53,711 nucleotides of DNA from Actinomyces sp. (GTDB taxonomy: Bacteria > Actinomycetota > Actinomycetes > Actinomycetales > Actinomycetaceae). Each line of letters starts with the position of its first letter. The stretch's first letter is position 1. The position numbers were made by a program, and so were the translations under genes. The stretch is from NCBI RefSeq assembly GCF_029851875.1, contig NZ_JARKVC010000030.1:85544-139254 (forward strand), written 5' to 3'. The notes under the pieces were generated by a model that was not told where the DNA came from, did not search any database, and was given only the letters and a program-made list of their open reading frames with translations. Positions 10,558 through 19,401 of this stretch are shown here, in pieces.

Positions 10558-10563
10558 TAGGGT
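10558..10563 (+). promoter_or_regulatory. -10 element (TAGGGT), leaderless start of the metallopeptidase-like gene
   Basis: TAGGGT is followed by TGAGGC and then the GTG start at 10570, the same six-base spacing as in the divergent DUF3499 gene. There is no ribosome-binding site between them. Confidence 0.55.
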
Positions 10564-10569
10564 TGAGGC

Positions 10570-11031
10570 GTGACCTTCTCACCCGCCCCTGCCCCAGACA
10601 GCCGCCCAGCCTCCGTGACGCCCGGACACCGGCGTGACCGCCACGGACGCGGTCTGCGCGGGCCGCTGCTGCCGCCCCACCTGCCGGCCTGGCGCACACG
10701 GGCGGAGAAGTTTGACGAGATGGTCGCCTCAGCCGCCGAGGACCTCTCACGCCGCTGGCCGGTGGTCAAGACGATCCAGTTCGCCGTCGAGGAGGTGCCT
10801 CCCTCCGATCCCGCACCGTGGGAGCGCGGCGTGGTGCTGGGACGTGGGTTCTCCGCGGAACCGCGGGCAGGGCTGCCCTCCCGCATCATCATCTACCGTC
10901 AGCCGGTCTCCTCCCGCGCCCACGGCGAGGAAGACCTGGTTGAGCTCGTCCGGCAGGTCGTCGTGGAGCAGGTAGCGCAGATGCTGGGGCGCCGCCCCGA
11001 GGACATCGACCCTACCGCCTTTGGCTCCTGA
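10570..11031 (+). CDS. Metallopeptidase-family (zincin-like) protein with degenerate active site
   Basis: A 153-residue protein of the small metallopeptidase family encoded beside DUF3499 in Actinobacteria. After a basic, variable N-terminus, the domain runs from about residue 43 (FDEMVASAAEDL) through PSRIIIYRQP to the C-terminus. Where family members carry HExxH, this protein reads VEQVA inside LVRQVVVEQVAQMLGRRPEDID: Glu is kept but both zinc-ligand His are absent. Catalysis by the classical zincin mechanism is therefore unlikely, and a structural or regulatory role is inferred. The start is GTG with a leaderless-type promoter. The gene is convergent with the DUF5719 gene. Confidence 0.82.
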   Translation: MTFSPAPAPDSRPASVTPGHRRDRHGRGLRGPLLPPHLPAWRTRAEKFDEMVASAAEDLSRRWPVVKTIQFAVEEVPPSDPAPWERGVVLGRGFSAEPRAGLPSRIIIYRQPVSSRAHGEEDLVELVRQVVVEQVAQMLGRRPEDIDPTAFGS

Positions 11032-11105
11032 GCCGAGGCCGCCGGCTCCCGAGGCAGGGGCTCGTCGCGGCCCGCCCGTACAGACCGCGTTCACCCCGCG
11101 CAGGC

Positions 11106-12647
11106 TCAGCGCAGCTGGAGGGACCTCGCCGAGGCTGCGGCGGCGTCAGCCACAGGCGGGACGACGGCGATGAGCGTGCCCGCGGTATCGCCCTCCACGC
11201 TCTGGGTCAGCACCGCCACGGCTCGGACCTGGGAGCCCTGCGAGGCGGAGAGAGTCAGCGCTCCTGTTCCTCCGGGCAGGGTGTCCGCGTCCAGGTCGAC
11301 GCTCACCGTCCTGCCACCCGGCACCGTCACCTCCTGGGACCCGGAGCCCGTCGCCGCGGCCAGGGTCACGGTGGCCGACTGCCTCGCGGGGTTGGTCAGG
11401 ACAAGCGTGGAGGCGATGGTCTGCCCCTCGCCCGGCGCCGGCACCGTCAGGGCGCCGTCCGCCACCACGGCTGCGTCCTGCGCCTGTACCCAGGCCACGT
11501 CGCGCACCAGCGTGCCCGATCCCGCCGGGTACTCCCCTGCCGTCCGCACCAGCCGGGCGGCGGCAGCCACCGGCTGGTCGGAGGTCAAGCGGATCCCGTA
11601 GGTACCTGCGGCCACGCCGTCGAGGCTCACGTCAAAGACGGCTCCGGGGTCGATGACGAGGGAGTGCGCACCGGGCAGCTCCTTCTCCCCGTCAGCGCCG
11701 ATGAGGGTGACCGAGACGGTGGCCTCGGCCTGGGAGGGGTTGACGATCCGAAGTGCCGGACCGGCCGCCGACTGCGTGTCGTCGCCGCCTTGAGTCTCAG
11801 AGCGTGCCCCGGCGTCCGACCTCCTGGCATCCTTCTCAGGATCCGCCAGGACGACTCCAGGAACCAGGAGGTCCGTGGCGGGAGCGGCCCCCGCCGTCAG
11901 GACGTCCGTGCCAGCCGGGGTCTCGCCGTCGAGAGACTCTGTGACCAGCGAGGCGATGAGCATCCCGCCGTCGGCTTCCACGGAGAGCGCCAGGCGCGCG
12001 TCTGCCGAGGAGGCGGACTCCAGGAGCACCGAGGAGGAGCCGCCCGCGGGCACGGCGACCTGCCCGCCAGAGGGGAGGGTGAGCGGCCCCGTCGAGCCGT
12101 AGAGCGTGACGGTCGCGGTGACCGTGGTGCGGCCCGGGTTGACCAGGCGCAGCTCGGAGGAGGAGCCCAGCGCCGCCGACCCGCCGACGATCCATGACAC
12201 CGCCGAGGCCGGGGCGCAGGCGGAGGCGGTCAGGCCCCGCAGGTCGCCCGAGGCGGTCGAGGTCGTCACGAGCCCGGTGGCCGAGGCCTCAGGGTCCTGC
12301 CCGGGGGTGAGGGTGAGGACGCCGCCCTCGGCGTCGTCGGTGGACAGCGTGGAGTCCTTCAGGCGCTGGTCCCCGTAGGTCGCGCGCGCCCCCGTACCAA
12401 GGACCGTGATCGAGGTGGCTGAGGTGGTATGCCCCAGGTCGACGGCGCCCACCGAGTTGCCGGGGCCGGCCGGGCAGGCGTAGACGGACTCGGTCACGGC
12501 AGCGGGCACGCTGACCGCGCCGACCTCGGCCTGGGTGGCGGTCGGGGTCACCGTGGCCCACCAGGTCACGCCGGCCGCGCCGGCAAGGAGGCCGGCTCCG
12601 GCCAGGAGCGCCGTGCCTCGACGAAGGAGAGTACGGGGAGTCGTCAT
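11106..12647 (-). CDS. DUF5719 family secreted or membrane-anchored protein
   Basis: A 513-residue protein with a single N-terminal hydrophobic segment (about residues 11-32) after a short basic start. The rest is a long Thr/Ser/Gly/Ala-rich beta region built from repeated Ig-like units (for example LRLVNPGRTTVTATVTLYG, LRIVNPSQAEATVSVTLIG and LVLTNPARQSATVTLAAA). This matches actinobacterial DUF5719 proteins, which are exported and of unknown function. ATG 12647 overlaps the stop of the upstream glycosyltransferase (ATGA), so the pair is co-translated. An earlier in-frame start lies inside the glycosyltransferase gene and is not needed. Confidence 0.85.
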   Translation of the reverse strand: MTTPRTLLRRGTALLAGAGLLAGAAGVTWWATVTPTATQAEVGAVSVPAAVTESVYACPAGPGNSVGAVDLGHTTSATSITVLGTGARATYGDQRLKDSTLSTDDAEGGVLTLTPGQDPEASATGLVTTSTASGDLRGLTASACAPASAVSWIVGGSAALGSSSELRLVNPGRTTVTATVTLYGSTGPLTLPSGGQVAVPAGGSSSVLLESASSADARLALSVEADGGMLIASLVTESLDGETPAGTDVLTAGAAPATDLLVPGVVLADPEKDARRSDAGARSETQGGDDTQSAAGPALRIVNPSQAEATVSVTLIGADGEKELPGAHSLVIDPGAVFDVSLDGVAAGTYGIRLTSDQPVAAAARLVRTAGEYPAGSGTLVRDVAWVQAQDAAVVADGALTVPAPGEGQTIASTLVLTNPARQSATVTLAAATGSGSQEVTVPGGRTVSVDLDADTLPGGTGALTLSASQGSQVRAVAVLTQSVEGDTAGTLIAVVPPVADAAAASARSLQLR

Positions 12648-15600
12648 CGCAGGCTCCTGCGACGCCGCAGGGGCAGCGCGGCCAGAGCGGTCAAGACCCA
12701 CACGGCCCAGATGACACGGGTTGCCGTCACGGCCAGCGGCGAGGCGTGGCTCAGGGTCAGGGTCCCGGAGACTCCCGCCGGAACGATGAAGGCCTGGCGC
12801 CAGTCGCTGGCGGACAGGCTCGTGCTCTCCAGCTCGGTTCCGCCGACGGCGGCGCTCCAGCCCTGCGAGGCTCGCTCGGCCATGACGAGCGTGCGCTCCT
12901 CCTGCGAGGCGGGGACCTGCGCGCCTGGCTCGTCAGGCACCGTGGTGGCCTGGCCGGTGGAGCCCACCAGCGCCAGCCGGGAGACCTCCGTGGCCTGGGA
13001 GGGCCCGACCCTCCACGAGACACCCACCGAGGTGTGGGCCAGGGACTCCAGGCCGGGGGTGGCCTCCAGCCCGGCCCGCGCGCTGGCGGTGGCCTCGTCA
13101 CCGGCGCGCTCCGTCAGCAGGACGACGGCGACACCGTGGCGGGCCAGGTCGTCCGCAACCTGCTCGTCCTGGCCGCCCACGGCCCGCACGACGAGGTCGG
13201 CAAGGTCCTGGTCAGCGCGGTCGATCAGGTTCAGGGTCACGAGGGCGTTGTCCCCTGCTGCAGCGTCGTCCGACGCCGTAGCGGCCGCCCCGCCCTGGGC
13301 CTGCGGCCGCAGAGGAGCCTGCAGCGCACCGGTCGTGCCTGCCACCCGCGAGCCCAGCTGGGCCGCCAGGACGTCCGGGGTGGTATCGAGCAGGCGGGTG
13401 CCTTCGCCCCGCCACAGGCTCACGCTCATGCCCTCCGGGGTGGAGGTGAGGACGAGGACCCGACCGGCGGCAGAGGAAGCCTCCATCTCCGCGGCGATGA
13501 CGGGAACCTGCTGCGAGGCCGGGCGCAGCGCCATCACCAGGGCCTGGCTGCCCGTGCCTGAGGAGGTGAGTACGGCAGCGGTCCAGGCCGCGCCGAGGGC
13601 GAGGGGAGCCAGGATCGCCGCGCAGCCCAGGCCGGCTACCGTCAGGTGGCGCCATCCGAGGTGGTGACGCACCAGCGTGGCCCTGGCGGCGTCCGCCCCC
13701 GCCAGGGCGGAGGTGAGCAGTCCTGCGAGCATGAGGCTCAGGCCCGGCCCAGGCCATCCCGTCACCAGCAGGGAGCCGGTGCCGTCCACGGCCGTGCCGA
13801 TGGCGGTGACGTGACGCACCGCGAGGGCGGCGAGCACCAGGCCGCTCGCCGCCAGGAGGACCCCGGCCCGGGCACGGTGCCCGCGTGCTCCGCCCACCAG
13901 CAGGCCGCCAAGGGCCAGCACAGGCAGGACGACGAGCGCGAGGAGCACGACCAGGCTGGCGATGACGGCGTGCCCCGAGCCCTCGGTCAGCGCGTCCAGG
14001 GAGACAGGAAGGCCGAGGGCGAGCTCCAGGCCGCCGGGGGCAGGGGCCGCGACCGGCGCGCCAGGATCGGTCAGCAGGTAGCGCAGGCCCTGACGCCAGG
14101 CGGCGAGGCCGCCAAGTCCCTGCGCGATCCGCACGGCGTGCCACAGGGCGGGCAGCGCGGTGACGGCCACCGGCACCAGCGTCAGCAGCAGACGCGGCAG
14201 GCGCCGGGGCGCCACCACGATGAGCAGGACCAGGGCCGGCAGGATGACCAGGGCCGTGGCCGGGGCGGCGGCCACGACGAGGCTCAGCAGCAGACCTGCT
14301 ACCGCGGCGGCGGTCGGCGACCCGCTGCCGTACTGCTCGGTCGCTGCGGCGCGGACCGCTGCGCCACGGGTGGTCTGGGCGGAGACGAGGAGGCCCTGGG
14401 CGTCGTCGAGCACCGGGGTGGCCGAGTCGTCGTCCACGGGCCCGCGGGAGGGGGCCGACGACGGCGACGTCTGTGAGGCTGGCGAGGGCTCGTCCGTGGC
14501 GGCGTCCGTCTGCGCACCCGCCAGGGCGGCAGAGCCCGCGGCCTGGACGGAGCCAAGAGCCTCGCCCCCTGGCTCCAGGCCAGCGTCCTCGTCCAGGTGG
14601 GCGAGGGACTCGACGGTCTCGGAGGCGAAGCGGTCCAGCTCGGCGCGCTCGGTCTCAGAGACGTGGCGGGCCCCGACCAGCCCGGAGAGGACGACGTCGC
14701 GTCGGTCCGCCCCGACGGCGCGGGCGAGTGCGGTGGCCGCCCACGGCAGGGTGAGGTGCACGAGCAGCGGTGCCAGGCGTCCCTGGCCCAGTGCCAGCAG
14801 GAGTGTGGGGGCGGTGGCCCACACGAGCGCGGCCCAGGCTCGCAGGCTCGTGCGTCTGGTGATGGTGCCGGCGGCGTACCAGGCGCCCGCAGCGGCCAGG
14901 GGCAGTGCTGCCACCAGCAGGACGTGGACTGCCGCCTGGCCACTGACGCCGAGCAGCGAGACGGCGGCCAGGGGCAGGGCCAGCATGGCCAGGAAGGGGC
15001 TGAGGGTGCCGGCGTAGCCGTCGCCGGCCTGGTTCCAGGTGCTCCAGGCCGCGTCCCACAGCTGCCGCCAGCCGGAGTCCAGGGAGGCCAGGGCACCGCC
15101 GGTCACGGCACGGGCAGCAAGCACGTGCGAGGTGGCGACCAGCGCCAGGGCAAGGGTGAGCAGCAGGACCGCGCCGAGGACCCTGCGACGACGGCGAGCC
15201 AGGCCCGCCAGCTCACGCAGCTCCAGCTCGCTGGGGGCTGCGGCGCGAGCGGCCCGCTCGCGCGCCTGGCGAGCGCGGTCGCGACGCACAGCGCGAATCT
15301 CGCGGGGAGACAGGTAGAGCTCGGCCAGGACGGAGCGCGAGACGGTGGCGCGCGAGCCCAGACGCCGCCGGTCACGGCGCACACGCCGCGCGGAACGCAG
15401 CGTTGCCACGGCTGCGGCGAGCTCGTCACGAGCCAGGGCCGGGTCCTTGGTCAGCAGCCTCCAGGCGCTGCGCCCCAGTCCCAGCACGAGGAACCAGAGC
15501 AGCAGCGCCGGCAGCGGCCGGGAGGAGAAGGAGGCCCAGGAGCGCAGCTGGGCCACGCGACGCGCACGGAAGGAGGAGTCGACGTCGGGCTGCGGCTCGG

Positions 15601-16651
15601 TGAGCGTGGGAAGAGCAGGGTCCTGACCGGTGGGGCTGCGACGCCGCGAGGCAGCCTGCGCCCCGGCGTCCAGCCCACCCGTGGTGCGCAGGCCGAGGTA
15701 GGAGGCGCGACGGTGGCGCACGACGGCCTGCGGGACGACGACGACGCGCCGCCCCTGCAGCCGCAGGGCTCGTGAGATGGTCAGGCCGTCAGCGAAGACG
15801 GAGACGTCCTCCGCCACCGGGCTCAGGGAGGCCCAGGCCACGCGGTCCACCAGGGCGCCCGCGGTGCCCACGGCCAGGACGTCGCTGCGGTCGTCGTGCT
15901 GGCCCTGGTCGATCTCGCCGTCGATGACGTCGTTAGCGCGCCGGGCGGCGGCCGTGGTGCGCAGGCCGACCTCCAGGAGCTGGTCCGGGTGGTCCCAGTC
16001 GACCTGCTTGGGGCCGGCCACAGCGACCGAGCGGGCGTTGCTCACCACGCCTAGCAGCCTCTCCAGGCACTGAGGCTCGGGGGCGGAGTCGTCGTGAAGG
16101 AGCCAGAGCCAGGAGTCCTGGGAGGCGGCCGAGGAGTCCATGACGGCGGCGTGGGCGCGGCTCTCGGCACGCGTGATGGGTGACAGGCTCCCGACCGGAC
16201 CGGTGAGCTGGCCGCGGCCGGAGCTGGTGTCGTGGTGCAGGCCCTGACCGGTGGCCAGGGAGGTGGTCGGCCAGGAGGTACCGGTGGCGCGCGAGCCACG
16301 CGGGGCGCGGCGGCGGTTGCCCTGTTCCAGCAGGGCGGCGTAGCGCTCCAGGCCGGTGCGCACGGCGGCGACGAAGGTGGCGGCCTGGGGAGTGCGCACG
16401 ATGCGCACGTTGGCAACCGAGTCGAGCCCAGAGGCGTCCACCGCCTCCTCCACCGGGGTGCCGTCACCCAGACCGTTGTCGCGCGAGGCGGCGTCCACCA
16501 CCAGGACCACCCCGGGTACCACGGTCTGGCGGGCCACGGCGCGAAGGGTCGTCGGCAGGTAGGGCGTCACCCCGCACGTCACGACGACGGCGAGCGTCGT
16601 CAGGTCGGGCGCGGCGGCGTGAGCTGCGGAGGCGGAGACCGCCGACGTCAT
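12644..16651 (-). CDS. Very large membrane glycosyltransferase (GT2 domain plus polytopic C-terminus)
   Basis: About 1335 residues. The N-terminal ~370 residues form a GT2 domain: LAVVVTCGVTPYLPTTLRAV, then VLVVDAASRD, then LWLLHDDSAP holding the metal-binding acidic pair. The rest is a polytopic region with a dozen or more hydrophobic segments and a C-terminal extracytoplasmic domain. Two stretches look like low-complexity insertions: an Arg/Ser/Thr-rich one inside the GT domain, and an acidic Ser/Pro/Ala-rich loop between membrane segments. Such proteins lie between whiB2 and DUF5719 in many Actinobacteria and are presumed envelope glycosyltransferases; donor and acceptor are unknown. GTG 16678, directly after the whiB2 stop, is an alternative start; neither has a good ribosome-binding site. 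The 4-bp overlap with the DUF5719 gene indicates one operon. Confidence 0.85.
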   Translation of the reverse strand: MTSAVSASAAHAAAPDLTTLAVVVTCGVTPYLPTTLRAVARQTVVPGVVLVVDAASRDNGLGDGTPVEEAVDASGLDSVANVRIVRTPQAATFVAAVRTGLERYAALLEQGNRRRAPRGSRATGTSWPTTSLATGQGLHHDTSSGRGQLTGPVGSLSPITRAESRAHAAVMDSSAASQDSWLWLLHDDSAPEPQCLERLLGVVSNARSVAVAGPKQVDWDHPDQLLEVGLRTTAAARRANDVIDGEIDQGQHDDRSDVLAVGTAGALVDRVAWASLSPVAEDVSVFADGLTISRALRLQGRRVVVVPQAVVRHRRASYLGLRTTGGLDAGAQAASRRRSPTGQDPALPTLTEPQPDVDSSFRARRVAQLRSWASFSSRPLPALLLWFLVLGLGRSAWRLLTKDPALARDELAAAVATLRSARRVRRDRRRLGSRATVSRSVLAELYLSPREIRAVRRDRARQARERAARAAAPSELELRELAGLARRRRRVLGAVLLLTLALALVATSHVLAARAVTGGALASLDSGWRQLWDAAWSTWNQAGDGYAGTLSPFLAMLALPLAAVSLLGVSGQAAVHVLLVAALPLAAAGAWYAAGTITRRTSLRAWAALVWATAPTLLLALGQGRLAPLLVHLTLPWAATALARAVGADRRDVVLSGLVGARHVSETERAELDRFASETVESLAHLDEDAGLEPGGEALGSVQAAGSAALAGAQTDAATDEPSPASQTSPSSAPSRGPVDDDSATPVLDDAQGLLVSAQTTRGAAVRAAATEQYGSGSPTAAAVAGLLLSLVVAAAPATALVILPALVLLIVVAPRRLPRLLLTLVPVAVTALPALWHAVRIAQGLGGLAAWRQGLRYLLTDPGAPVAAPAPGGLELALGLPVSLDALTEGSGHAVIASLVVLLALVVLPVLALGGLLVGGARGHRARAGVLLAASGLVLAALAVRHVTAIGTAVDGTGSLLVTGWPGPGLSLMLAGLLTSALAGADAARATLVRHHLGWRHLTVAGLGCAAILAPLALGAAWTAAVLTSSGTGSQALVMALRPASQQVPVIAAEMEASSAAGRVLVLTSTPEGMSVSLWRGEGTRLLDTTPDVLAAQLGSRVAGTTGALQAPLRPQAQGGAAATASDDAAAGDNALVTLNLIDRADQDLADLVVRAVGGQDEQVADDLARHGVAVVLLTERAGDEATASARAGLEATPGLESLAHTSVGVSWRVGPSQATEVSRLALVGSTGQATTVPDEPGAQVPASQEERTLVMAERASQGWSAAVGGTELESTSLSASDWRQAFIVPAGVSGTLTLSHASPLAVTATRVIWAVWVLTALAALPLRRRRSLR

Positions 16652-16678
16652 CGCTGAGTCACAACCATCCGGTCGCAC

Positions 16679-16996
16679 TCAGACAGCGCGCCGCTTGAGC
16701 TTGCGACGCTCACGCTCGGACAGCCCGCCCCAGATGCCAAAACGCTCGTCATTGGCCAGGGCGTACTCCAGGCACTCCTGACGGACCTCGCAGGTGGCGC
16801 ACACGCGCTTGGCCTCGCGAGTGGAGCCACCCTTCTCAGGGAAGAAGGCCTCCGGGTCCGTCTGGGCGCACAGGGCGCGCTCCTGCCACGCGAGAGGACC
16901 GTCGTCGGCCTCCTCGCCACCGAAGATGAGGCGAAGAGCCGCGTCGTCGGCCTCGTCGGTCCGCTGCAGCGGACCGTCTCCGAGGATGTTCCACAC
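16679..16996 (-). CDS. whiB2: WhiB2 (WhmD)-type iron-sulfur regulator
   Basis: A 105-residue WhiB-family protein that should bind a [4Fe-4S] cluster through C43, C66, C69 and C75. It has the GIWGG turn (87-91) and a basic C-terminal tail (ERERRKLKRR). The long match around ALCAQTDPEAFFPEKGG is typical of the WhiB2/WhmD group, which acts with the housekeeping sigma factor in septation and cell division. The start is GTG 16996, with GGAAGGGA about 10 bases upstream. The stop is followed immediately by a possible start of the large glycosyltransferase, so whiB2, the glycosyltransferase and DUF5719 probably share a transcript. Confidence 0.95.
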   Translation of the reverse strand: MWNILGDGPLQRTDEADDAALRLIFGGEEADDGPLAWQERALCAQTDPEAFFPEKGGSTREAKRVCATCEVRQECLEYALANDERFGIWGGLSERERRKLKRRAV

Positions 16997-17242
16997 GATG
17001 GCGTCCCTTCCGAATGGCTCATAGGTGTACAGGTGAAATTACACGGGTGTAGGCAGGGTCCGTCAAGCGAAGTAGCCGACTTCACCTACCTTGGACCTTA
17101 GGCACGCCTCACCGTGAGGTCTGTGAGACAACGCGTGGGCACTGCTCAGGTGGGGGCGGGCAGCACGCACCCGCCCGGCCTGGGGCAGACGACCTCGCGC
17201 ACGCGCCTGGCCCGCGGCCCCGCCGTCAGGTTGAATGCCGCC

Positions 17243-18055
17243 ATGACTGCCCACGCGGACCCCCTGCTGGCCCTCCTCCCCCAGGCCTCCGACTCCTTCC
17301 GCCCCTGGCTGGTGTGGTACGCGCCCGGCGAGCGGGTAGAGCTGAGCGGCCACGTGCTGGCTATGTGGGCCGCCAAGAGCGCGGGCCTCCTTGAGGCCGA
17401 GGCGGGGGCGGCGCCACGCGTGAGGCTCGCGCTGGGGCCGGGCTGGAGGATGGTCACCTGGTGCCTGGGGACCTGGCTGGCGGGTGGGAGCGTGGTGCTG
17501 GGCGAGGACGGCGCGTCAGCCGACGTCTCCGTCGCCTTCGCGCCCCAGGATCTCGACCCGGCGGCCGAGGTCCAGGTGCTCGTGCCACGCGCGCCGCTGG
17601 CGGTGCGCTGGGAGGGTGAGGAGGACAGCGACCCGGCCGGGCTGCCGCCACTCGTGCTCGACGGCGTCGCTGACGTCATGACCTACGCCGGCTCCTTCCC
17701 GCCGGCGCCAACAGGGCCTGCGCACGCGGCGCTCACGCTCCGCCGCCACGAGCTGGGCGCCTGGCGCGGCGCCGAGGCGGACGACGGCGCAGGCGAGACA
17801 GCAGGCGAGACGGCCTGGGTGACGCTCAGCCGGCAGGAGCTGGCGCGAGAGACCGCCCGGCCACGCGAGGAGGAGGACTGCCCGGCTGCGCTCATCCAGG
17901 AGTCCTCGAGCGCGACGGCCCTGCTGTCAGTCCTGGCCGCCTGGCGAGCCGGCCGCACAGCCGTGCTCGTGGCGCCCGGTGCCGAGGAGTCCCTCGTGAC
18001 CACCGCGGCGCGCCAGGAGCGGGCCGTACAGATGAGCGTGGCGCCAGGCCGTTGA
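17243..18055 (+). CDS. TIGR03089 family protein
   Basis: A 270-residue protein resembling the N-terminal part of AMP-binding (acyl-CoA synthetase-like) enzymes but lacking the full adenylation core. This is the hallmark of the actinobacterial TIGR03089 family. Visible segments are LVWYAPGERVELSGHVLAMWAAKSAGLL, LGPGWRMVTWCLGTWLAGG and a C-terminal LLSVLAAWRAGRTAVLVAPGA. ATG 17243 fits family N-termini; upstream in-frame sequence has no start signal. The 246-bp spacer to whiB2 carries the promoters of both genes. No activity is known. The gene is convergent with manA. Confidence 0.85.
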   Translation: MTAHADPLLALLPQASDSFRPWLVWYAPGERVELSGHVLAMWAAKSAGLLEAEAGAAPRVRLALGPGWRMVTWCLGTWLAGGSVVLGEDGASADVSVAFAPQDLDPAAEVQVLVPRAPLAVRWEGEEDSDPAGLPPLVLDGVADVMTYAGSFPPAPTGPAHAALTLRRHELGAWRGAEADDGAGETAGETAWVTLSRQELARETARPREEEDCPAALIQESSSATALLSVLAAWRAGRTAVLVAPGAEESLVTTAARQERAVQMSVAPGR

Positions 18056-18066
18056 CCTTCCTCGCC

Positions 18067-19257
18067 TCAGGGCACGTCGGCCTGGACGACCGTCCCGTGG
18101 CCTTCAAGCCACAAGGTGCGCTCATCGGCCCCGACGAACAGAGCCTGACCCGCCGTCAGCTCGGCGCTGCCTGCTGAGGTCGTGGCCGTGGTTGCTCCCT
18201 CGAGCGCCAGCACGATCCGCGGCCCGCGCCCGGGGAGGGCCAGGCGATCGTCCTCCGGAACGATCGTGGTCACCATGAGCTCGAAGTCGTCCACGGGGGC
18301 GTAGTAGGCCCGGGTGGCGCGCGAGAGGTACTCCGGAGCCGGACGCACCGGCGGTGCCGCGACGTAGTCGACGCAGGCGAGCATGGCCGGGACGTCAATG
18401 TGCTTCGAGGTCAGTCCAGCCCTCAGGACGTTGTCCGAGCTGGCCATGATCTCCACGCCCAGGCCGGAGATATAGGCGTGAACGGCTCCTGCTGGAACAA
18501 ACAGCGCCTCTCCAGGGCGCAGCGTCACCGGGTTGAGCAGGAGGGCCGCCGCGATGCCCGAGTCACCTGGGAAGGCCTGCGCCATGGTGAGGGCGTTGGC
18601 ATCCACCCGGTGCGAGGGAGACTCCCCCGCCTCCAGGCGCTGGCGAAGCTCCTCGACCAGCTCCGTCACCTCCTGGGCAGAGGGGCGCGTGTCCGCGGAG
18701 ACCAGCTCGGAGAAGACCTGCCGGATGCCAAAGCGCGTGGGATTGAGACGCAGCCCTCGGCGGATGCGCCGCGCCAGCCCGGAGTCCAGTCCTCCGAGAA
18801 CCTCGGCCGCCCGGCGTGGGGCCCGGAAGCCGGCCACCGCCTCGAACTGGCTGAGTGCCAGGACCATCTCCGGCTTGTGGTTCGTGTCCCGATAGTTTCG
18901 GGCGGGTGCGTCAAGAGGGATCCCCGCCTGGTTCTCCAGCTCGTAGCCCTCCTGCGCCTGAGCCACGGAAGGATGGACCTGAAGAGACAGCGCCTTGTCC
19001 GGGGCGATGATCTTGAGCAGGTAGGGCAGCTGCGGCCCAAAGCGCCGTACGACGTCCTCCCCCAGGAGCCGATCGGGCGAGGACTCCAGGAGGGAGGCGA
19101 GCGTGGCCCCTGAGGCCAGGCGCGTGGGTCCAGCCGGGTGGGCACCGAGCCACAGCTCGGCCCAGGGCCGGCCGTCCGCTTCAGCACCGAGCAGCTGCGG
19201 GATCGCTGTGCGTGAGCCCCAGTCGTAGGACTGACGGGCACCATCAAGTCGCTCCAT
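18067..19257 (-). CDS. manA: Mannose-6-phosphate isomerase, class I
   Basis: This cytoplasmic, zinc-dependent enzyme interconverts fructose-6-phosphate and mannose-6-phosphate, supplying mannose precursors for envelope glycans. The 396-residue protein shows the metal-site motifs QVHPS and NHKPEM, the segment PGEALFVPAGAVHAYISGLGVEIMASSDNVLRAGLTSKHID, and a C-terminal cupin-like half. ATG 19257 (MERLDGARQSYDWGS) matches the usual family N-terminus. It has no ribosome-binding site but has TAGCGT seven bases upstream, so it is probably leaderless. In mycobacteria manA lies in the same neighbourhood. Confidence 0.95.
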   Translation of the reverse strand: MERLDGARQSYDWGSRTAIPQLLGAEADGRPWAELWLGAHPAGPTRLASGATLASLLESSPDRLLGEDVVRRFGPQLPYLLKIIAPDKALSLQVHPSVAQAQEGYELENQAGIPLDAPARNYRDTNHKPEMVLALSQFEAVAGFRAPRRAAEVLGGLDSGLARRIRRGLRLNPTRFGIRQVFSELVSADTRPSAQEVTELVEELRQRLEAGESPSHRVDANALTMAQAFPGDSGIAAALLLNPVTLRPGEALFVPAGAVHAYISGLGVEIMASSDNVLRAGLTSKHIDVPAMLACVDYVAAPPVRPAPEYLSRATRAYYAPVDDFELMVTTIVPEDDRLALPGRGPRIVLALEGATTATTSAGSAELTAGQALFVGADERTLWLEGHGTVVQADVP

Positions 19258-19264
19258 GTGAGCC

Positions 19265-19270
19265 ACGCTA
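19265..19270 (-). promoter_or_regulatory. -10 element (TAGCGT), probable leaderless start of manA
   Basis: On the minus strand TAGCGT is followed by GGCTCAC and then the manA ATG, a 7-base gap with no Shine-Dalgarno sequence. Confidence 0.5.
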
Positions 19271-19401
19271 GCCGACGGCCCCAAAATCCTGGGCAACAAG
19301 CGCGTCCTGCCGCATGTGAACCACCTCAGCCGCAGGCACCTTGCACCATCGTCAGCCGCGCCTCATCCCAAAACCTGCGGAAGTAAGCCACACTTGCCCC
19401 T

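Noticed and set aside
17088..17110. DtxR/IdeR-like iron box (TTAGGcacGCCTcACC) upstream of the TIGR03089 gene
   Set aside because: Only about 11 of 19 positions fit the consensus, the right arm does not complete the palindrome, and neither neighbouring gene is a typical iron target.
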